Of a stretch of DNA of 64,000 nt, positions 35,282 through 43,281 are shown piece after piece (positions within the stretch are counted from its first letter, which is position 1; the number at the start of each line of letters is the position of its first letter). The translations under genes were made by a program, and so were the position numbers. Location of the stretch: positions 1-64,000 of the forward strand of contig JAIXQO010000007.1 of the NCBI GenBank assembly GCA_027485695.1, in the 5' to 3' direction. The notes beneath the pieces are model-generated. The model had not been told where the DNA came from, ran no database searches, and saw only the letters and a list, made by a program, of their open reading frames with translations. The stretch is from Pseudomonadota bacterium. GTDB taxonomy: Bacteria; Bdellovibrionota; UBA1018.

Positions 35282-36499
35282 TTACCCCAGTTCCCGAAAA
35301 TCTCGTGGCAACTGGATGATAAACGTTGTTCCGCGACCGACTTCGCTTTCGATGCGGATGGAACCTTGAACTTTTGAGATCATTCCGTAACTCAGGCTGA
35401 GTCCGAGACCCATTCCCTTGCCCACTTCTTTGGTGGTGAAAAACGGATTGAAAGCTTTTTGCTTGGTGCGGTCATTCATGCCAACACCGTCGTCCGTGAA
35501 ACGGACTTCCGCGAACTGCCCGACCTTGCGAGTGGAAATGCGGATACTGCCGCTACCTCTTCCCATTTGCTCGATCGCATCGCGGGCATTGGTCGCAAGG
35601 TTAATGAAAATTTGTTCGAGCTGAAGCGAGTTGGCATAGACTTGCGGAACATCGTCTGCGAAATCTCGCTCCACAGTAATTCCTCGGCTCTTGAACTGCC
35701 TATCTAACATTTTTAGCGCTTCTTCGATCGGGCCGCGGACGTCGACGACTTCCATATCCTCAGTCGAGCGACGAGTGAACGTGCGCAAGTGAGAAATAAT
35801 TTTCGCCATCTTGTCGGCCTGGCTAATGATCTCACGGGTGGAAAGCGTAACTTCGGTTTCCACCGGGAGCCCGGTGATCACGGGCTTTAGAATTGCTTCG
35901 AGTTCTTGAGCGTAACCGCGGATGCTCATCAGAGGCTGATTGAGTTCATGCGCAATACCGGCGGCCAGTTCGCCGAGCGCAGCCATTTTTCCGGCTTGTA
36001 TCAACGTCTCTTGGCTCGCCTTGAGCTCATGGTTTTTCTTCTCAAGCTCGATGTAAGCTGCTTTCAGCTCCTGATGCTTGATGATCAGGTCGCGCTCCAT
36101 TTGCTTTCGACCCGTATGATCACGGAAAAGAAGCACATAGTTGAGCACGCCTTGCTTTTCAACTCTTCGAGACGAGAAATCGACCACCCGAACACCATGA
36201 TCTTTGCGTTCGATGAGCACGTCTTCGACGGTGCCCCCGAGATCGAACAACTCCGGCTCAATCGATCTCGAACGACCAGTATGCTTCGTTGCCTTGAGTC
36301 GAAAAATTGAATCTCCTAAAATTTCACTACGCACGAAACCTACGAGTTCTTCTGCAGCGCCATTCATGGCGACCACCTTGAACTCACCATCCAAAATGAG
36401 GATGGGATCCCAAGAATTCTCAAACGCGATCTCGGAGAAATTCTCCGGTCGAACGGCGTTGAGAGTGGGGAGTGCTTTGAGGTTTCTAGCCTTCGGCAT
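35282..36499 (-). CDS. PAS-domain sensor histidine kinase
   Basis: A 405-residue cytoplasmic kinase. A PAS domain (about 20-130) lacks evident cofactor motifs. A coiled coil leads to the dimerisation domain with the phospho-acceptor His at about 184 in GELAAGIAHELNQPL, the NtrB/ZraS-type H box. The ATPase domain has an N box (INLATNARDAI), a G1 box (DDGVGMNDRTK) and a G2 box (GKGMGLGLSLS). No membrane segment is present, so it senses an internal signal. The gene overlaps the HDOD gene by 14 bases and precedes the regulator by 30, which makes the three an operon. Confidence 0.95.
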   Translation of the reverse strand: MPKARNLKALPTLNAVRPENFSEIAFENSWDPILILDGEFKVVAMNGAAEELVGFVRSEILGDSIFRLKATKHTGRSRSIEPELFDLGGTVEDVLIERKDHGVRVVDFSSRRVEKQGVLNYVLLFRDHTGRKQMERDLIIKHQELKAAYIELEKKNHELKASQETLIQAGKMAALGELAAGIAHELNQPLMSIRGYAQELEAILKPVITGLPVETEVTLSTREIISQADKMAKIISHLRTFTRRSTEDMEVVDVRGPIEEALKMLDRQFKSRGITVERDFADDVPQVYANSLQLEQIFINLATNARDAIEQMGRGSGSIRISTRKVGQFAEVRFTDDGVGMNDRTKQKAFNPFFTTKEVGKGMGLGLSLSYGMISKVQGSIRIESEVGRGTTFIIQLPRDFRELG

Positions 36500-37400
36500 T
36501 CAGGAACGCCCCCGCTTTCTCGAGCGCCGGCTCGATTTCTGGTTCTAACGCTTCAAGGTCTTCCATTTTGAGTTCCAGAGGTGCAAGGAGCGCTTCGGTG
36601 AGTCCACCATCTGAATAGTCACCAGAGTGCCCGAGCCCTTTAGACACGGCATAGGCATTCGCAAGTCGAACGATCTGCACCGTCTTCTTCTCACTCGCGA
36701 GCATCGTATCCATATGGGAAACGTCATGGTGATGATAACGAATCGAGAATCGCACGACCTGAGGGAGGCTCCATTTTTGAGCCATGAGCTCGCCGATGAA
36801 TGCGTGCGTAAGAAAATCATTATCTCGCTCAACTTCGAGGAAACTTTTCCCTTGGGCCTTGGCTTGATTGAGGATCAGGGTCAGGCGCTTCTCATCGATC
36901 TTCAGCAACGTCAGTTTGCCGATGTCATGCAGGAGACCGCAGGTAAATACTTCATCCGGACGAGGCATTCTGCATTTCTTGGCGATGAGTTCGGAAACGA
37001 TCGCGACTCCAAGCGCGTGTTTCCAGAAATCTTGGAGCGAAAGATCGGCGCTACCTAACTTCGAAAACATCGAGAATACGGATACCGAGAGAACCAGCTG
37101 AGCGACGGTATTGAAACCGAGGAATGCGAGTGCTTTTTTCACGTCCGTCACTCCGCCAGGAACTGCGTAATAAGAGGAGTTCACCAAACGGAGGATCTTG
37201 GCGGTCAGGACTTGATCTTGTTTCAGTAGTGCCGCGATTTCGGAACTCGTTGTGTTCGGGTCGTTGATCAATTGATTGACCTTCATCGCGACCACAGGAA
37301 GCGTCGGCATGTCCTTGAGCTTGTCGATGAGCTCTTGGTAGTCAGCCGGATTCACATCCTTCTCGTCTTTACTCTGCTGCTTCAGTGCTGGAAGTCCCAT
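36486..37400 (-). CDS. HDOD-domain signalling protein
   Basis: A 304-residue protein dominated by an HDOD domain (about 25-225), a relative of the HD phosphohydrolases. The typical start is LPTLPVVAMKVNQLINDPNT, followed by LKQDQVLTAKILRLVNSSYY. The central CGLLHDIGKL segment does keep H-D, and YHHHD occurs near the end, so some metal-binding capacity may remain. HDOD proteins act as adaptors in two-component and chemotaxis-like networks. It is the first gene of an operon with a histidine kinase and an NtrC-type regulator, and may modulate the kinase. The upstream 190 bases lead to a structured region at 37.6 kb. Confidence 0.9.
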   Translation of the reverse strand: MGLPALKQQSKDEKDVNPADYQELIDKLKDMPTLPVVAMKVNQLINDPNTTSSEIAALLKQDQVLTAKILRLVNSSYYAVPGGVTDVKKALAFLGFNTVAQLVLSVSVFSMFSKLGSADLSLQDFWKHALGVAIVSELIAKKCRMPRPDEVFTCGLLHDIGKLTLLKIDEKRLTLILNQAKAQGKSFLEVERDNDFLTHAFIGELMAQKWSLPQVVRFSIRYHHHDVSHMDTMLASEKKTVQIVRLANAYAVSKGLGHSGDYSDGGLTEALLAPLELKMEDLEALEPEIEPALEKAGAFLNAEG

Positions 37401-37587
37401 AGACGTGACCGCTCCTTCCTTGTTTACCTCCAGTCTCTTCGGACACAGATGGAGGAAAATTTACCTATTTCAGAATTGCCACAGGTCTAGACAGGGGCTG
37501 GATTTCACCCAAACGCGTTTTCCCGAATCACTCCGAGCATTTAAGCCATATGGGTGCCAGAAAATATACACTATATAAATTTAGTTA

Positions 37588-37860
37588 AAGCCGCCCCTGC
37601 GGCGGCGAGGGAAAACCTTCGAGCGGGGAAAACTCAACAAGACTCTTCAGCACCGAATAGGTCTGTATCTCTAAAACTGAGTTTAATGTCTTGAGCTGAG
37701 TGACTGACGCGCGAAACGCGCATGGTGGGATGGGGCCAAGAAGACTTGTTATGAAAACGGACCGGGAGACGAAACCCTAATCCACCACCGCCTCACGGCC
37801 CGTTTTCTGCCCACAAAGCCGATCCTGATAGTATCGGCTTCACTGATTCCCGAAGGAATC
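37588..37860 (+). ncRNA. Candidate structured RNA
   Basis: The 587-base stretch between the HDOD gene and the HutD-like gene has no credible reading frame but dense secondary structure. In order: GCCGCC-cctgc-GGCGGC (37590-37606), CGAGGG-aaaa-CCTTCG, AACAAG pairing with CTTGTT around 37637/37745, GCGCG-aaa-CGCGC (37709-37721), GAAAACGG-a-CCG pairing with CGG-c-CCGTTTTC (37753-37807), GCCGAT...ATCGGC and GATTCC-cgaa-GGAATC (37844-37859). TATATAAAT at 37572-37580 is a plausible -10. No known family (6S, tmRNA, RNase P, SRP, GEMM) was recognised and no T-rich terminator follows, so strand and ends are uncertain. Confidence 0.4.
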
Positions 37861-37963
37861 AAAATTAAATTCTGAATATGTAAATATCAGCATTTCACGC
37901 TAAGTACACTGGATATTCGCCACGAATTACACATAGCGTTACTTATGTTACATCACAAAAAAC

Positions 37964-37980
37964 ACTCAGTGCTGCTGAGT
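37964..37980. promoter_or_regulatory. Inverted repeat ACTCAG-tgctg-CTGAGT
   Basis: A perfect six-base inverted repeat in the AT-rich leader of the HutD-like gene, which starts at 38051. It may be an operator or a small RNA hairpin. No regulator is evident nearby. Confidence 0.35.
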
Positions 37981-38050
37981 TTGCTACATGGTTCAATCGA
38001 CGTGCTCGATCCTACTTGAATCGATTTCCCAGGCGCGGTGCAATCAGCCG

Positions 38051-38650
38051 ATGCACACTTTGGAACTGATTTCTCCGGACCGCTATCAACGCGCTAAATG
38101 GAAAAATGGACTCGGCCATACCGACCAGATCGCAATTCATCCGATGAATGCAGACCTTCGCAAAGGTGACTTCCTCTGGCGGATCAGCACGGCACGCATC
38201 GAAAACGCCTCCGATTTCTCGCTGTTTCCAGATCACGACCGCAATCTCATCATTCTAGAAGGTGCCGGGGTTCGCCTGACCCACACATTTCCGGAATCAA
38301 ACGCTTCGGATACGATCGAGCTCCCGCGCCTCGAGCCCTATGAGTTTCCCGGCGACGTTCCCAGTCGCTGCGAATTACTCCAAGGAGCCGTGAACGACTT
38401 CAGCGTTTTTGTTCGCAAGGGTGAGGCTTTCGCCCAAATAGAAATCCAGTCCATTCCTGCAAATCAGGAAGTCGAATGGGCGCCCGAGGGGCAATGGAAT
38501 TTCATCTATGTCGTCGAAGGAATGCTCATGGCCGACGCCACTCGAGTCGGACCGGGAGAGACCCTGCGAGTGGAGCAAGGATCGGAATCTTTGTTGGGCC
38601 TGAGAGCGGTCGACTCCCCCGCCACTTTTATTCAAATCCAGATCCAATAG
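38051..38650 (+). CDS. HutD/Ves-family cupin-like protein
   Basis: About 199 residues from the ATG at 38051, where similarity to the family begins (R-Y-x-R-A-K-W-K-N-G-L-G-H-T). An ATG at 37988 would add 21 residues of no clear origin. The K-N-G-x-G-x-T motif, the D-F-L-W-R-I-S-x-A block and the L-F-P-x-x-D-R segment are typical of HutD/Ves proteins, double-cupin folds with a poorly defined role; hutD often sits in histidine-utilisation loci. No hut gene is near, so the link to histidine use is not supported here. Followed by a clear terminator. Confidence 0.75.
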   Translation: MHTLELISPDRYQRAKWKNGLGHTDQIAIHPMNADLRKGDFLWRISTARIENASDFSLFPDHDRNLIILEGAGVRLTHTFPESNASDTIELPRLEPYEFPGDVPSRCELLQGAVNDFSVFVRKGEAFAQIEIQSIPANQEVEWAPEGQWNFIYVVEGMLMADATRVGPGETLRVEQGSESLLGLRAVDSPATFIQIQIQ

Positions 38651-38684
38651 TTTCGGCCAGGAGGCCCGGCTCCATACAAATAGA

Positions 38685-38732
38685 AAAGGCCCCGAGTTCC
38701 ACAATGGGGACTCAGGGCCTTCAGAGTTTTTA
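38685..38732 (+). terminator. Terminator of the HutD-like gene
   Basis: AAGGCCC-c-GAGT is complementary to ACTC-a-GGGCCTT across a short loop and is followed, after CAGAG, by five T. Good stem of 11 pairs with one mismatch. Confidence 0.8.
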
Positions 38733-38740
38733 GCGTTTGC

Positions 38741-38829
38741 CTGCTCGGCTTCGCCTCGTGCCCTCCGAGATCTTGCTTTGCAAGCCTCTCGGGCACACAG
38801 CGCTACAAAACCTTTGGTTTTGCAGCGCT
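38741..38829 (-). repeat. Copy B of the intergenic hairpin element
   Basis: Read on the minus strand this stretch contains a hairpin with arms CAAAACC/GGTTTTG extended by AGCGCT. It continues with TGCCCGAGAGGC, a hairpin CTTGC-aaa-GCAAG, AAGATCTCGGAGGG and GAGGC-gaa-GCC. Copy A at 44736-44836 has the same blocks (TACCCGAGAGGC, hairpin, AAGATCTCGCAGGG, GAGGCC hairpin) with different stem bases. It begins four bases after the rpmG stop codon, in the rpmG reading direction, so it is probably part of the rpmG transcript. Confidence 0.65.
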
Positions 38830-38833
38830 TGCG

Positions 38834-39010
38834 TTACTTAACTTCGCGGTGAAGGGTGTGCTTACGCATGAACTTGTTGTATTTCATCTTCTCCAGACGC
38901 TCGGTGGTCTTGGATTTGTTCTTGTCGGTGATGTAGCGGCTCGGTGGGACACCGGCTTTTTTCGCTTCTGTGCATTCCAACGTAACGCTAACTCGTCCTA
39001 CTTTTGCCAT
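38834..39010 (-). CDS. rpmG: 50S ribosomal protein L33, zinc-free form
   Basis: A 58-residue L33: it starts [20 protein letters not shown] and ends [16 protein letters not shown]. Only one Cys is present. The CxxC pairs that bind zinc in the C+ form are missing, so this is the C-minus, zinc-independent type. The start has a good AAGGAAG site. It is transcribed leftward, divergent from the rplX operon 318 bases away. L33 sits near the E-site of the large subunit and is not essential in E. coli. Confidence 0.95.
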   Translation of the reverse strand: MAKVGRVSVTLECTEAKKAGVPPSRYITDKNKSKTTERLEKMKYNKFMRKHTLHREVK

Positions 39011-39328
39011 AATTTCGCTTCCTTAACTCGTCTAAATCCTCGGACAGCCTCTTCAGAGAAGAAGAACGGATCCGGTCAAATTTCTCGTTTTCCAATCTTT
39101 ACGGGACGTCCTCAGAAAGATCAAGCCTTTATCCGAATTAAACTCGAATTTAGCTTTTGAATTCTGGGGTTTTCGGGTAGAACTTTTGACTTCCAACTCG
39201 AACAGTATGAATGCCCTTGTGTGGAAGCATGGGCAAGACTGAAATAAAGCGCCGGTGGGACTGCGGATTCCAAAGGGGAATCTACCGAACGACCGAACGC
39301 GAAACTAGGTCATAGAGATTAGTGAAAT
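39011..39328. promoter_or_regulatory. Divergent promoter region of the ribosomal cassette
   Basis: The 318 bases between rpmG and rplX hold no gene. TTGACC about 80 bases upstream of rpmG (minus strand) and TTGACT (39186) with TATGAAT (39206) on the plus strand are partial promoter elements; the latter pair is spaced by only 14. No inverted repeat like the known Zur box was found by eye. Four small genes downstream encode zinc-free ribosomal forms, so this is where a zinc regulator would be expected to bind. Confidence 0.4.
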
Positions 39329-39679
39329 ATGAAAGCACAGACTAAGCCTGTAAAAATGAAATTGAAAAAAGGCGATCTCGTTCAAGTGATCTCCGGCAAA
39401 GACAAAGGCAAACAGGGCAAAATCACGGAAGTGGTTCGCACTGATAACCGCGTTGTCGTTGAAGGCGTGAATACGGTGAAACGTCACACGAAACCGACTC
39501 AGAAATCCCCAGAAGGCGGAATTCTTCTGAAGACGCTTTCGATCCATGCCTCGAACGTGATGATTGTCGACCCAAAGTCCGGCAAACCATCCCGCATCAA
39601 ACTGAACACGACCAAAGACGGCAAAACCGTTCGATTGGCTAAGAGCGGAGCGGAAATCCCAGCTCCAGCTTCGAAATAA
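39329..39679 (+). CDS. rplX: 50S ribosomal protein L24
   Basis: A 116-residue L24 with the KOW motif at about 12-40 (KGDLVQVISGKDKGKQGKI). L24 is an assembly initiator that binds the 5' end of 23S rRNA. In most bacteria rplX lies in the spc operon after rplN; here it leads a separate cassette of six ribosomal genes. The C-terminal extension (SGAEIPAPASK) is ordinary. Whether another copy exists in an spc operon outside this window cannot be seen. The rpmB gene follows after 14 bases. Confidence 0.95.
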   Translation: MKAQTKPVKMKLKKGDLVQVISGKDKGKQGKITEVVRTDNRVVVEGVNTVKRHTKPTQKSPEGGILLKTLSIHASNVMIVDPKSGKPSRIKLNTTKDGKTVRLAKSGAEIPAPASK

Positions 39680-39693
39680 CCGGAGACTGAACG

Positions 39694-39978
39694 ATGTCAC
39701 GTAAATGTGAACTCACTGGAAAAGGCCCAACCACGGGTAACCTGGTCAGCCACTCGAACATTAAAACGAGAACTCGCTGGCTCCCAAACCTGCAGCGCAA
39801 GAAGTACACGGTTGCTGAGCTCGGTCAGACCATGACCGTCCGCCTCAGCACGCACGCGATCAAAACCATCGACAAACAAGGTGGTTTCTCACGCGCGCTT
39901 CTTCTGTCGAAAGAGAACTTCCTCTCGGAACGCCTCCTTCACCTGAAGAAACAACTCGAAAAAGCTCTCAGAAAGTAA
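39694..39978 (+). CDS. rpmB: 50S ribosomal protein L28, zinc-free form
   Basis: A 94-residue L28. The start MSRKCELTGKGPTTGNLVSHS is canonical. It has a single Cys and lacks the second CxxC pair found in zinc-binding L28, so it is a C-minus form. The C-terminal part is longer than E. coli L28 (78 residues) by a Lys/Leu-rich helix. A CGGAGA site precedes the start. The rpsR gene follows after 15 bases. Confidence 0.95.
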   Translation: MSRKCELTGKGPTTGNLVSHSNIKTRTRWLPNLQRKKYTVAELGQTMTVRLSTHAIKTIDKQGGFSRALLLSKENFLSERLLHLKKQLEKALRK

Positions 39979-39993
39979 GGGAAGGTTTTCTCA

Positions 39994-40302
39994 ATGGAAA
40001 AGAAAGAAAAGAAATTCGTTAAGAAAGAACGCTCCGCGGACCAAGATTCCGAAATGGGAGGCAAAGATGGCGAGCGCAAACCTAGCTGGCGTCGTCGCGA
40101 ACGTCCTCCAGTCGATCTTCTGATCGATTATAAGGACACGGAAACGCTCCGCCCATTCCTTTCCGAAGGTGGCCGTATCGTTCCTTCGCGCGTGAACCGT
40201 CTTAATCGTAAACAGCAGCGCGTTCTCGGTGCAGAAATCAAGCGCGCTCGTCACTTGGCGATGATCCCAATGTCGGATCGCCACCATGTGGTTCGCAACT
40301 AA
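39994..40302 (+). CDS. rpsR: 30S ribosomal protein S18
   Basis: A 102-residue S18 with a conserved core: DYKDTETLRPFLSEGGRIVP, SRVNRLNRKQQRVLGAEIKRAR and HLAMIPM. It has no Cys, matching the zinc-free type. The N terminus is an extra acidic/basic tail of about 30 residues. In many bacteria rpsR sits with rpsF and rplI; those are not here. Confidence 0.95.
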   Translation: MEKKEKKFVKKERSADQDSEMGGKDGERKPSWRRRERPPVDLLIDYKDTETLRPFLSEGGRIVPSRVNRLNRKQQRVLGAEIKRARHLAMIPMSDRHHVVRN

Positions 40303-40314
40303 TCAGGAGGCACC

Positions 40315-40554
40315 ATGAAACAATCACTTCATCCTGAATACAAAGAAGTCGTTTTCAAAGACATGGGCTCCGGCTGGACTTTCCTGACGCGCTCGACTCG
40401 TTCTTCGAACGAGACGATCGAATTCGAAGGCAAAGAGTACCCGGTGATCAAAGTTGAAATTTCGAGCAAGTCGCATCCTTTCTACACGGGCCAAGAGCGC
40501 ATCATGGACACCGAAGGACGTATCGACAAGTTCAACAAACGTTACAAAAAGTAA
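40315..40554 (+). CDS. rpmE: 50S ribosomal protein L31 type B
   Basis: A 79-residue L31 of type [17 protein letters not shown] start, TRSTRSSNE, then SKSHPFYTG and R-x-D-K-F-N-K-R-Y. It lacks the CxxC zinc ligands of type A L31. In E. coli and Bacillus the type B gene is a Zur-controlled paralog expressed when zinc is short; here it lies among constitutive-looking ribosomal genes. GGAGG lies just before the ATG. Confidence 0.95.
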   Translation: MKQSLHPEYKEVVFKDMGSGWTFLTRSTRSSNETIEFEGKEYPVIKVEISSKSHPFYTGQERIMDTEGRIDKFNKRYKK

Positions 40555-40572
40555 GCAACGGAGAATCAAACC

Positions 40573-40878
40573 ATGGCAACTTTGTCTAAAATCAATCACA
40601 ACAAAAAACGCCAGAAAATGGTCGAGCGCACGCTCAAGCTCCGCAATGAGCTCCGTGCAACGGCCAACAGCCCACACGCTTCGCAAGAAGATCGTGACGC
40701 TGCTCGCGCTAAACTTCACAAGCTTCCACGCAATACGTCCGCTACCCGCGTTCGTAATCGTTGTGAGCTGACGGGCCGCCCTCGCGCTTATATGCGCAAG
40801 TTCGGACTGTGCCGGATCAAATTCCGCGAGCTCGCGCTCACGGGCATGATCCCAGGCGTGACGAAATCCAGCTGGTAA
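40573..40878 (+). CDS. rpsN: 30S ribosomal protein S14, long zinc-free form
   Basis: A 101-residue S14 of the long type, with a helical N-terminal extension and the conserved [21 protein letters not shown] core. The zinc-binding short type has two CxxC pairs; here only two isolated Cys remain, so no zinc site is expected. S14 normally lies in the spc operon between rplE and rpsH. An rplX-rpsN pair in this cassette suggests relocation or duplication of spc genes. Confidence 0.95.
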   Translation: MATLSKINHNKKRQKMVERTLKLRNELRATANSPHASQEDRDAARAKLHKLPRNTSATRVRNRCELTGRPRAYMRKFGLCRIKFRELALTGMIPGVTKSSW

Positions 40879-40897
40879 TCAGGGAGGTATTTGAGAA

Positions 40898-41104
40898 ATG
40901 GCAACCCCTAAGAAAAAGATCAGCCGCAGCCGCCGCAACCAACGCCGCTTTTCGTGCGCATACGAAATCGCCCCAGTTCCGTTCACGAACGGCACGACTG
41001 GCGACCTCGTTCGCACGCACACCGTAACGCTCGAGACTGTCGCAGCTTACGTTGAAGCAAAAAAAGCTCGCAAGGCTGCAAAAGCTTCCGCTAAAAAAGC
41101 TTAA
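40898..41104 (+). CDS. rpmF: 50S ribosomal protein L32, zinc-free form
   Basis: A 68-residue L32: MATPKKKISRSRRNQRR start, then a short middle part and an Ala/Lys-rich C-terminal helix. The Cys pairs that bind zinc in many L32 proteins are absent (one Cys only). Usually rpmF is beside plsX and fabH; here it closes the ribosomal cassette and is followed by a strong terminator. Confidence 0.9.
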   Translation: MATPKKKISRSRRNQRRFSCAYEIAPVPFTNGTTGDLVRTHTVTLETVAAYVEAKKARKAAKASAKKA

Positions 41105-41127
41105 TTGCTTCAAGGCATCCAATTTCG

Positions 41128-41168
41128 AACCCCGCTTAGGCTTCTGGCTTAAGCGGGGTTTTGCTTTT
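41128..41168 (+). terminator. Terminator of the ribosomal cassette
   Basis: AACCCCGCTT pairs perfectly with AAGCGGGGTT across a 13-base loop, followed by TTGCTTTT. It ends the operon after rpmF; the convergent lipoprotein gene ends six bases further on. Confidence 0.9.
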
Positions 41169-41173
41169 CTATG

Positions 41174-41755
41174 CTACTGCCGCTCGAACAACAGTCCCTC
41201 ACCACGAGGGTCGACGGCAAACTCGCTCAGTTCAGTGGGCGTTGGATCGGTCAAATAAGGGCCAGACTGTCCATCGGTGAAATCAATATCGATCGTGTAG
41301 CCACGCTGCTCGACGACGGCTACCAAGTAGTAGCGAATGATATTCGAAGGATCGCTCGGATCATTTTGCTGATCGACTTGAACAACGAGCGCTGGCCCTG
41401 CCGCGGTCGCAACGAAGCGCTTCTCTTCAAATGCAAAATCCGCTTGCCCGGCCTGTACGATGTTGGAGCAGTCCGCAACGTCAGAAAGCTCGAAACTCGT
41501 CGTCCCCGTTCCGTTCTCACGGAACTCGATCGTCGCTCGAGAGTAGACGTTTTGCCCTGCCCCCTGCGTTGCTAGGCGATTGAGGAAACATCCCGTGGAT
41601 CTAAACGTGCCGTACGGACTCGGTTCCGTGAGCGGGGCCGGAGCCCGAGAGGTGTTCAGATCCTCGGCATCTTTTCCGCAGCTGGTGATGGCAAGAAATA
41701 CAAACACCCAAATACTGGCCAGATGAATTGGGCTACATCTTCCTGATTTTTCCAT
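41174..41755 (-). CDS. Lipoprotein of unknown function (193 aa)
   Basis: The ATG at 41755 has a GGAG site and starts a short signal peptide ending in the lipobox AITSC; an in-frame ATG 27 bases upstream is less suitable. The mature part (about 165 residues) has an N-terminal Pro/Ser linker, then a beta-rich domain with Cys in STGCFLN and VADCSNI. No family recognised. It stands alone and converges on the ribosomal operon terminator. Confidence 0.65.
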   Translation of the reverse strand: MEKSGRCSPIHLASIWVFVFLAITSCGKDAEDLNTSRAPAPLTEPSPYGTFRSTGCFLNRLATQGAGQNVYSRATIEFRENGTGTTSFELSDVADCSNIVQAGQADFAFEEKRFVATAAGPALVVQVDQQNDPSDPSNIIRYYLVAVVEQRGYTIDIDFTDGQSGPYLTDPTPTELSEFAVDPRGEGLLFERQ

Positions 41756-41910
41756 GGCGACACTCCTGTCACTCGGTATCAATGCAACGGAAATACCATA
41801 GTTAAACCGTTGAAATATGACCGATTCAAGGCGAATAGGGACAAATCGGACCTAGCCTATTATTGACACGACCCATAATGAACCCGGGTCGAAGCGCTGT
41901 CAGACCCTGT

Positions 41911-42828
41911 TTAACCCTTTTTTCGGTCCGGCAACTGGACCACGTAAGCACCGAATAAGATCATCGCGCCGCCCGCCCATTGAACGAGCGAGAGATGCTC
42001 ACCTAGGACTGTGTAACCGAATATTGCGCCCACAACGGGCTGCACGAACAAGGTCATCGCCATAGCCGCGAGCGAAATCCCTCGCGAGAGCAACACCACC
42101 CAAATGAGATATGGGATCGCGGACCCGATCGGGCCCAGCCAAAATACAGAGAACCACTCAGCCAACCCCCAGCTCCCTGGCGTTGGAAACACGCCGTGGA
42201 AGATCGCGAGCGACCAATGAAAAACCGCTCCAATCCAGAGCGAATAATATAGGAAGGACGGTCCCGGCATCCGAATCATTCGCCCAAAAATCGAGTAGAG
42301 CGCTTCGAACACGACCGCCAAGGCCACCAGGAGATCCCCTTGAAACCATCGAGAGATCGGTAGACCCGCCATCGTTTCATGGATCTGACTGAGGAGGAAA
42401 AAACCGTAGACACCCGCGACAAGCGCGATCATCGCCTGAAGCGTGAGTTTTTCGCGAAAAATGACGATCGCCGCAAATACCGTAAAAAGCGGTTCAAGCC
42501 CGACTAAGATCGAAGTAACCGCGGCAGAGGTGGTTTCCATTCCCCTCCCCTGAAGCCAGGGCGAACCGAAAAACGTGAGAAACCCCGTCAGTAAGACAAA
42601 TCCAATATCCCATCCGCGTGGCGGAGGAATATCTCGAGCCACCACCTGAGAGAAATTGAAACGGGCTCTCAAGACATAGAACAACGTCAGAAAAATACAG
42701 GCACCGCTCACTCGTATGAGTGCCATGGAGGAACTCGGCTCCACTTGCATGAGCACTTTTGAGACGACCGGATTCAGTCCCCAAACGATGTTACAAAGAA
42801 TCAGAAGAAAAAGATCAAACGGCTTCAC
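41911..42828 (-). CDS. EamA-family transporter (drug/metabolite transporter)
   Basis: A 305-residue inner-membrane protein with about ten hydrophobic helices in two EamA repeats. The N-terminal W-G-L-N-P-V segment and E-P-L-F-T-V at the end of the first repeat are typical. Family members export amino acids or other small metabolites; substrate unknown. The start overlaps the stop of the preceding lipoprotein gene as ATGA. That gene in turn follows kamA directly, so export of a product related to beta-lysine metabolism is a reasonable guess but unproven. Confidence 0.85.
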   Translation of the reverse strand: MKPFDLFLLILCNIVWGLNPVVSKVLMQVEPSSSMALIRVSGACIFLTLFYVLRARFNFSQVVARDIPPPRGWDIGFVLLTGFLTFFGSPWLQGRGMETTSAAVTSILVGLEPLFTVFAAIVIFREKLTLQAMIALVAGVYGFFLLSQIHETMAGLPISRWFQGDLLVALAVVFEALYSIFGRMIRMPGPSFLYYSLWIGAVFHWSLAIFHGVFPTPGSWGLAEWFSVFWLGPIGSAIPYLIWVVLLSRGISLAAMAMTLFVQPVVGAIFGYTVLGEHLSLVQWAGGAMILFGAYVVQLPDRKKG

Positions 42829-43280
42829 GGTTTTTTCGCTGGATGAGCAGTCGTCGTGGGCTCTGGTTTCGGCAGGTAACGAATCGCTTCGCCCTGAACC
42901 AAAACTTGACCTTCCGAACCGTCATCCGAACACTCTGCGCGCGGAAACAAATCCGAATTGCCATCGAGGTAGAACACCACCGACTTCACGCGAATGACGG
43001 CGTCGCCCTTGGCTTCTTGTTTCGCTCGCCGAACGAGTTCTTTGACCGCTTTGTTGAAATAGTTCTCGCAGAGCGCGCGCTCGTCACGCTCGGGATCGAT
43101 CGTCGAGAAATTCACCTTGGTACGGACGATGCCGAGTATTTCGAACTTCTCCTGGGGCTCACCTTCGATAAACGCTTTTCCGCGCGGGAAAGTGTGCTTA
43201 ACGAATTTGGCCGTCGGAATCGACGAGCAACTAGAAAAGTACGCGACTGCGAATAAGGCCGCGCCGAAGGCGCGAATCAC
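42825..43280 (-). CDS. Small lipoprotein downstream of kamA
   Basis: A long frame runs back into kamA, but the likely start is the GTG at 43280, one base after the kamA stop codon. From there the protein (151 residues) begins VIRAFGAALFAVAYFSSC, a lipoprotein signal with lipobox FSSC. The mature domain holds LGIVRTKVNFSTIDPERDERALCENYFNKAVKELVRRAK and VIRVKSVVFYLDG, a beta-alpha-beta pattern as in small periplasmic stress lipoproteins. The tail is Pro/Thr-rich. ATGA overlap with the EamA transporter gene downstream. Family and function unknown. Confidence 0.65.
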   Translation of the reverse strand: MIRAFGAALFAVAYFSSCSSIPTAKFVKHTFPRGKAFIEGEPQEKFEILGIVRTKVNFSTIDPERDERALCENYFNKAVKELVRRAKQEAKGDAVIRVKSVVFYLDGNSDLFPRAECSDDGSEGQVLVQGEAIRYLPKPEPTTTAHPAKKP

Positions 43281-43281
43281 C

